Shown: positions 55,401 through 61,400 of the stretch, piece after piece
How positions within the stretch are numbered: position 1 is the stretch's first letter
Layout: each line of letters begins with the position of its first letter
Assembly: GCF_007744075.1 (NCBI RefSeq)
Contig: NZ_CP036266.1
Location: 5,503,748 to 5,567,747 of the forward strand
Direction: 5' to 3'
Length of the DNA: 64,000 bases
Source of the DNA: Gimesia chilikensis
GTDB taxonomy: Bacteria; Planctomycetota; Planctomycetia; Planctomycetales; Planctomycetaceae
The notes under the pieces: model-generated
The model's database searches: none
What the model was told of the DNA's origin: nothing
What the model saw: the letters and a program-made list of their open reading frames with translations, nothing else
Position numbers and translations under genes: made by a program

Positions 55401-58400
55401 ACCGGTATTTCCAGAGTTGAGATAACTGGCATCAAAATCCAGATCGCCATAGGCTGATTGCACCAGTGAGTTGGCGTAGAACCAGACGTTTCCGCTCGAT
55501 TGTATGGAAATATCGGCGAGTTGACTGCGGATTTTTGTATTCGTTGTCCCAACGAAACCATCATTGGATGCAACTCCAGTTCCCCCGGTGCCACTGATAA
55601 GAATGTCTTCGGTGAATTCTGAATTCCCCGTGGAAGTGATACCAAATTCGGCCAGTACGATTCCCTGGCTGAAGTTCCCACTGGCTGAATCTCCGCCCTG
55701 ACCAATCAGAGTGACTCCCCCGTCGATCGTTGTAATATCAGACTGGTAAAGGTAGAGCCCTCTCGTATAGTCAGATCCGGTACCCCCTGTTCCATCGAGC
55801 GTAATGGATGCTGCGGTTTCACCCGTTCCCAGAGAGGCAATCGTCGAGCCGTTATACATGAAAATGCCCAGGTTGTTCGTTGTGCTGCCCAGCCCTCCCT
55901 GACCAGTCACCTGGATGTCACCATAATAACTTTCAATTTCGGTACCACTGATACCAACGCCTGAGTTCGAAGACGTTCCATCTCCCCCCTCACCACTGAT
56001 GGTAATCGTCCCCGTTCCACTCGATGTAATCTGAGTTTCCGCAAGCAACGTTCCGAAATTCGTCCCGGCCTGGGCACTCCCGGTTAGACCATCAATCGAC
56101 AGATTCCCGTTCACGATGCTGACAGTCGTTTCATTCAGGCTCACCCCGAAGTTTTCAACGCCGGTACTGTTCCCTCCCTGCCCTGTTAAAGTCACGTTAC
56201 CATCCAGACTGGAAACGGTCGCGTCATTGAGCAGAATGCCTCGGTTCGAATTCGTTCCGGCTCCCCCAAATCCAGAGATGGTAATATCGGCAGAGTACTG
56301 CCCCGTTCCGGTTGAAGAGATTCCGGCTCCGTTAAACACGACTCCCATCTGATTCCCACCAGAACCAGTGCCCGCCCAGCCCTGGAGTGAAATATCGCCA
56401 TCAACACTGGTTATCTGCGAAGCGGGATTACTCACATTGATACCATAACCCCCGTTGACACTGCTGCCACCAAACCCCTGCAGGGTAATCCTCGCTGCGT
56501 TACTGCCCGTGCCGGTGGAAGTAATCGTCGTACCGAAGTCAACTTGAATTCCACGATTGTCACTGCCAGTCCCGTTCCCGCCCCAACCGATCAGGGTCGA
56601 ATACCCCTGATTGAGACTGAGAGAGACATCATTGAGGTATAAGCCAAAGTTATTCGAGCCACCATCCCCACCATAGCCTGACATGTTCACAGCCCCGGTT
56701 GCAGTGGAACTCACGACCGTACCAGAATGCAGATTAATTCCATACAGCCCATCGCTGGCGGCGTCATCGCCTGCATATCCACTCATCGTAATATAGCCCG
56801 CGCCCGTGGAAACAATCGAAGCATTATCAGCTTCAATCCCCGTAAAATTACCGGACTCATTTCCATATGAATTTGCCGTTAACTGAATACCACCATCGAT
56901 TGTGGTCAGGCTGCTGCCGCTATTCAGCAGAATAGTCCGGTCTGCCAGCAGTCGGGTCTTGAGTTTCGATGTCGAAATCGTGGCATCGACTGAAATCGAT
57001 TCTGCCGTCAGTTCCAGATACTTATGATCCGAAGAGGAAACCAGGCCGGTACTGCTGACATTTTCCTGCACGCTCAGGCTGCCCGTTGTATCGATTTCAA
57101 TGGACCTGGTCGCAGTGATGCCCGTAACACTACCGGCATTACCGAGAATCAGATCTCCTGTATTCGATACATAAAAATCAGATCCGGCAACACCTTCCAG
57201 GTTTGTCACCGCAGTATCCAGTGCGTTCATCGCCTGCGTCAGAGAATCTAACCCTACCGATATCGCGGCACTCAGCACTGCTGCACCAGCTTCGATATCC
57301 AGGTAGGTATTTCCAGCATCATTAATAGAACTGTTTTCGGAAATTAGTGTCACAGTCCCAGAGGTCTTCAAACCAGATATACCCAATCCGTATTCCGCAA
57401 GCAGAGTCAGATCACCACTGCCGGCATCGATCCGGGCTCCATCTTCCATCTCAATACTTCCCTGGTGATCAACGGAAGCATCTGCTGCTGTCAGACTGAT
57501 ATTGCCGGACGTAGAACTGATTAATGTATCTGCGGAAAGAGTGAGCTTCTCGTTCGACTCAATACTGATATCACCGGCAATGCTGTTGACAGTCAATTCA
57601 TCACTGGTAATAAATCCCCCCGCCTGAATGCCACCAGGATCGGTGACTGTTCCCACCAGGAGAATGTCGGCAGCGTCAGTTCCCGTACCTGTGGAGGAAA
57701 ACGTCGTTTTCCCCATCAGGATACCAACGGAGATCATCCCATCTCCCCCGGAACCGAAAAGCTGAACGTCACCATCGACACTCTGAATGTTGTTATAACC
57801 GCTGGTGAAGACCGTGGCGATTCCCATTGAAATCGGACCCAAACCGCCTTGTCCGGTTAGTGTAATCGCAGCCGCTTCTGTTCCCGTACCAGTGGAACTG
57901 ATTTCACTACTACGCAGATTAATACCCACATTGTAGTTTTCACTTCCGTCTCCTCCCCCCGTTCCATTGAGTGAGATATCCCCCATGACACTCGTAATCG
58001 TCGCCCCGGAGATCCCGATACCGTAATTAAATGAATCGCCGGCTCCCCCCTGTCCAATCAGAGTGATTGTGCCGGCATCAGTACCGACTGAGGTGGAACT
58101 GATAAAGGCGTCTCCGCGAAGCCCCACACCATAATTGGAACTCGTATTTGCCTGATCTCCCCCACTTCCATCCAGCAGAATTGTCCCGGTACCCGTTGAA
58201 GAAATCGTCGCGCCGTTGACGTCAATCCCGTCGAAGCTTTCGAGAATGCCCCCACCCGCATGGGCAATTAAACTGATCCCGCCATCCACTGTCGTAAGAC
58301 TGCTGCCTGTCGTGAGCAAAAGATTTCGGCTCGCTGTCAGCGAGATCGCCCCCGAAGTCGCACTGATACCGCTTTCAACAGTAATCGTCCGCGCATCAAC

Positions 58401-61400
58401 AGTCAGCGCATGGGCTCCCATCGCAATCGTATTCGCCTGGAAGGCAACATCATCATCACTGTCACCACCAATTGTCAGATCACCGGCATTCAGGCTGTCC
58501 AGCCCCAGAATGCTGATCGAATCAGAGCCGCTCCCACTGTCAGTCTTGACCGTCACGGTTCCGCTGCCTGCAAAAGTCACCGCCGCCCCCAAAGTAGAAT
58601 CGATCAGTGACAACCCGTCATCCGCGGTTCCATCATCGGATACGGTAACGGTCTCCCCCGCTCCCAGGAAGTCGAACCCCCGATTCGTCACAGACAACTG
58701 ATCGACCAGCGATCCCACGCCGGTATACTGAATCACTTGACCATCAATATTGACCGTACCGGCAGTCTCGCTGCTCAAGGAGTGAGTCACTGTGGTAAAA
58801 GAACCAGCATAACTGCCCGGTTCGAGAATGATTTCCCCCCCGTCAACGTCTCCATCGAAATTGATATTCCCCAGGAGGAAAGGCAGCCCGTTACTCAAAT
58901 CGATAGTGAGTGTGTCGACGCCTGCACCACCGTTGATATTGAATTCAGTATAATCGGTCAGCAGTCCGGAATAGACGAGCGTCGTATCGTTCCACAACTC
59001 AAGTGTGACTCCATCGGCATTCAGTTGGAGCAGAAAATCATCTGCAGTTGCAGTTCCACTAAAAGAAATACTGTCGCTGGCGTTGATCGTCGCAATACCC
59101 TGGGAGTCTGCCAGTGAAACATTCAGTCCGCCAGCCTGCAAATTACTCAGATTGACCAGCAGGTTCTCCGCAGATTCAACCTCACTGTCATCGGTCAGCG
59201 TGACGGAAATGGTCTGGGTTTCTCCTGCTGTTCCGGTAAAGGTGAGGGTGCCAGATCCACTTAAGTAGTCGCTGCCTGCCACCGCAGTTCCATCGGCTGT
59301 CGACCAGTCAACGCTCACGCCTCCCAGCACTTCCTGATCGAGAGTAACCGTGAAGACAGCAGTCCCTGCCTCTTCATTTACTGTCACATCATCAATCGAA
59401 AGCGTTGCTGCATCATTATCGCTGAGAGTCCCGGTTCCGGTATCATTCAGAATGATCACGCGCGACTCATCGGTTTCACCGTTAAAACGGGGGTCCGACA
59501 AGATGACCTGGAACTGCTCATCACCTTCCACAACAGAATCATCGGTCAGTGTGTAGGTGATGGTTTTCGATGTTTCTCCGGGGTAGAAGTAAACAGTAAC
59601 ATCACTCAAATCAACAAAGTCAGCGCTGTCCGTAGTCCCCATCTGTAGAGATGCCGTAACCGAAATCGGTTTTGATGCTTCATGGTCCAGGGTCACTTCG
59701 AATGAGATCGCTCCCCCCTCAGACTGAATCGCATCAGAAATACTGATCCCGGCCTGGTCGTCATCCAGAATGGAAAATTCAGCCCCCTGAAAACTTATGT
59801 TACCTGTGCCGGAATATTGAATGTCATTGAGAGTTACATAGAGTTTCTCGTCATATTCTACAATATCATCGTTTGTCAGCTGCAGCGTCAGATACTGTTT
59901 CTCGTTGGCAGTTCCAGTAAATTCGACTACTCCACTGTAGGATTCAAAGTCGTCATTATCAGTAGCACTGTCGGGGCCCGCGATGCCCAGCAGTGAGCCG
60001 GATACATCCAGCCCGACAGTCACTCCGGAATCCAGTTGCTTTGTATTGGTCAACTCAATCGTCAAAGTACCGTCGTTTTCATTGAACATTGTCTGTGTCA
60101 CGATAATGTCAGAGGCGTTTTCAATTTCAGCCTCAATAACAGAGACCGAATTGATCCAGTCGGCAAAGGAGCCGGAAGGATAATTGCCGAAATCCCCGTT
60201 TGCTCTTGAAGTATTGTATTCGCCAACCAGACTGATCAGGTCTCGATAATTTAACTTACCATCCTTGTTGTAATCCAGTTGCCAGATTTCATCATTATCC
60301 TCTGTATCTTGTGCCGAATCTCCTGCGTAATCTTTCAGCACTAAATTGTATCTGGCTACAAACCTGATGAGATCTCTGTAATTGACAATCCCGTCATCAT
60401 TAATGTCATAAATGTTAGGATGGATCAGGAACTCGGCTGCATCTCCCTCCTGGTAATGTGCACCACCACTGGTCGGGTCGAGTGTCATATCGGAATCATT
60501 CACGATGCTGTGAATCGTCAGACCAAAATCGGGATTCTGTGGTACCAGACTCCGCAACAGTTGTCCTGAATTCTCGGGATCGACAGTCGTATTAACCGTC
60601 ATCTGAACTTCATCTCCTTCAAGCGCCTCAAACTTGACTCGGGCAAACAGCAGATGCGCGCTGACACCCAGTCCAGAAGCACTTGTGGAGGCCGAGATAT
60701 GCTGCACGATCCCTTGCGAATCGTCAATCACAGACTTCTGATTCAGACTGAAGGCTTCACCAAATTCGACCTGAGTGGCTGATGTGACGCCGTGATTCAG
60801 ATAAGTTAAATCCACGTCAGCCGACTTAATCCCCGGCGTACCTGCATCAAATGTGTAAGGTGTGCTTAACCAGATCTCAACCCAATACCCCTGCCACTCT
60901 TGCAGGTTCAGTTCACTGTCGGGTAATTCAGCGATTTCTCCATTCGTTCCCTGAGGGGTATTCGTGGGATCCAGAACCACGCGCAGTTCTACCCGGACTT
61001 CGGCTCCCTCTTCGGAATCGTTAACAATCTGCACCGCATAATCTTCACTTAAACTCGATGCCGCATTACCAGAGGCATCCTCAGTAGTCGCATTGAATGT
61101 GTACGTCGCGGGACTGGCTGTCGTTCCTGCAGCTAATGTCTGATTGTAAGCAAGCGTCCAGTTACCTTCTGAGTCCGAAGTAGTCGCCCCGATCGACACC
61201 GGAACTGCCAGATCGGTCCGAAAGACTTCAACCGTACTGTTCGCTTCCGCGGTCCCCTTAAGTGTCAGCTCCTGATCACGAGTAATATGATTAGTCCCAT
61301 CGATGCCGATATCATCGATCACACCAGTGATCACGGGGGCCTCTGACACATTATCGACGGTGACAGTAAACTCAGCAGACGATGGACTCTGATGGCCGAC

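Larger units (their letters stand above)
41335..59060 (-). repeat. Five-fold composite adhesin module
   Basis: Five blocks begin near 59060, 54330, 51230, 48740 and 45450 with TAAADDFLLQLNADGVTLEL or a variant. Each continues with IDLSNGLPFP, EPGSYAGTISNVTHSL, a GSSLTTVDG strand (seen at about 58281, 56893, 53547, 50418, 47949 and 44668) and a beta-helix-like part made of SSTGTGSDAATITVNGTGG units, as in filamentous haemagglutinin. Calx-beta domains separate the blocks, and all but the second block end in a golvesin-like domain. Lengths vary because the SSTGTG units differ in number. Confidence 0.82.

Noticed and set aside
60190-60430. Evidence for a cellulosome
   Set aside because: A single dockerin in a giant surface protein does not imply one; no glycoside hydrolase genes are in the window.
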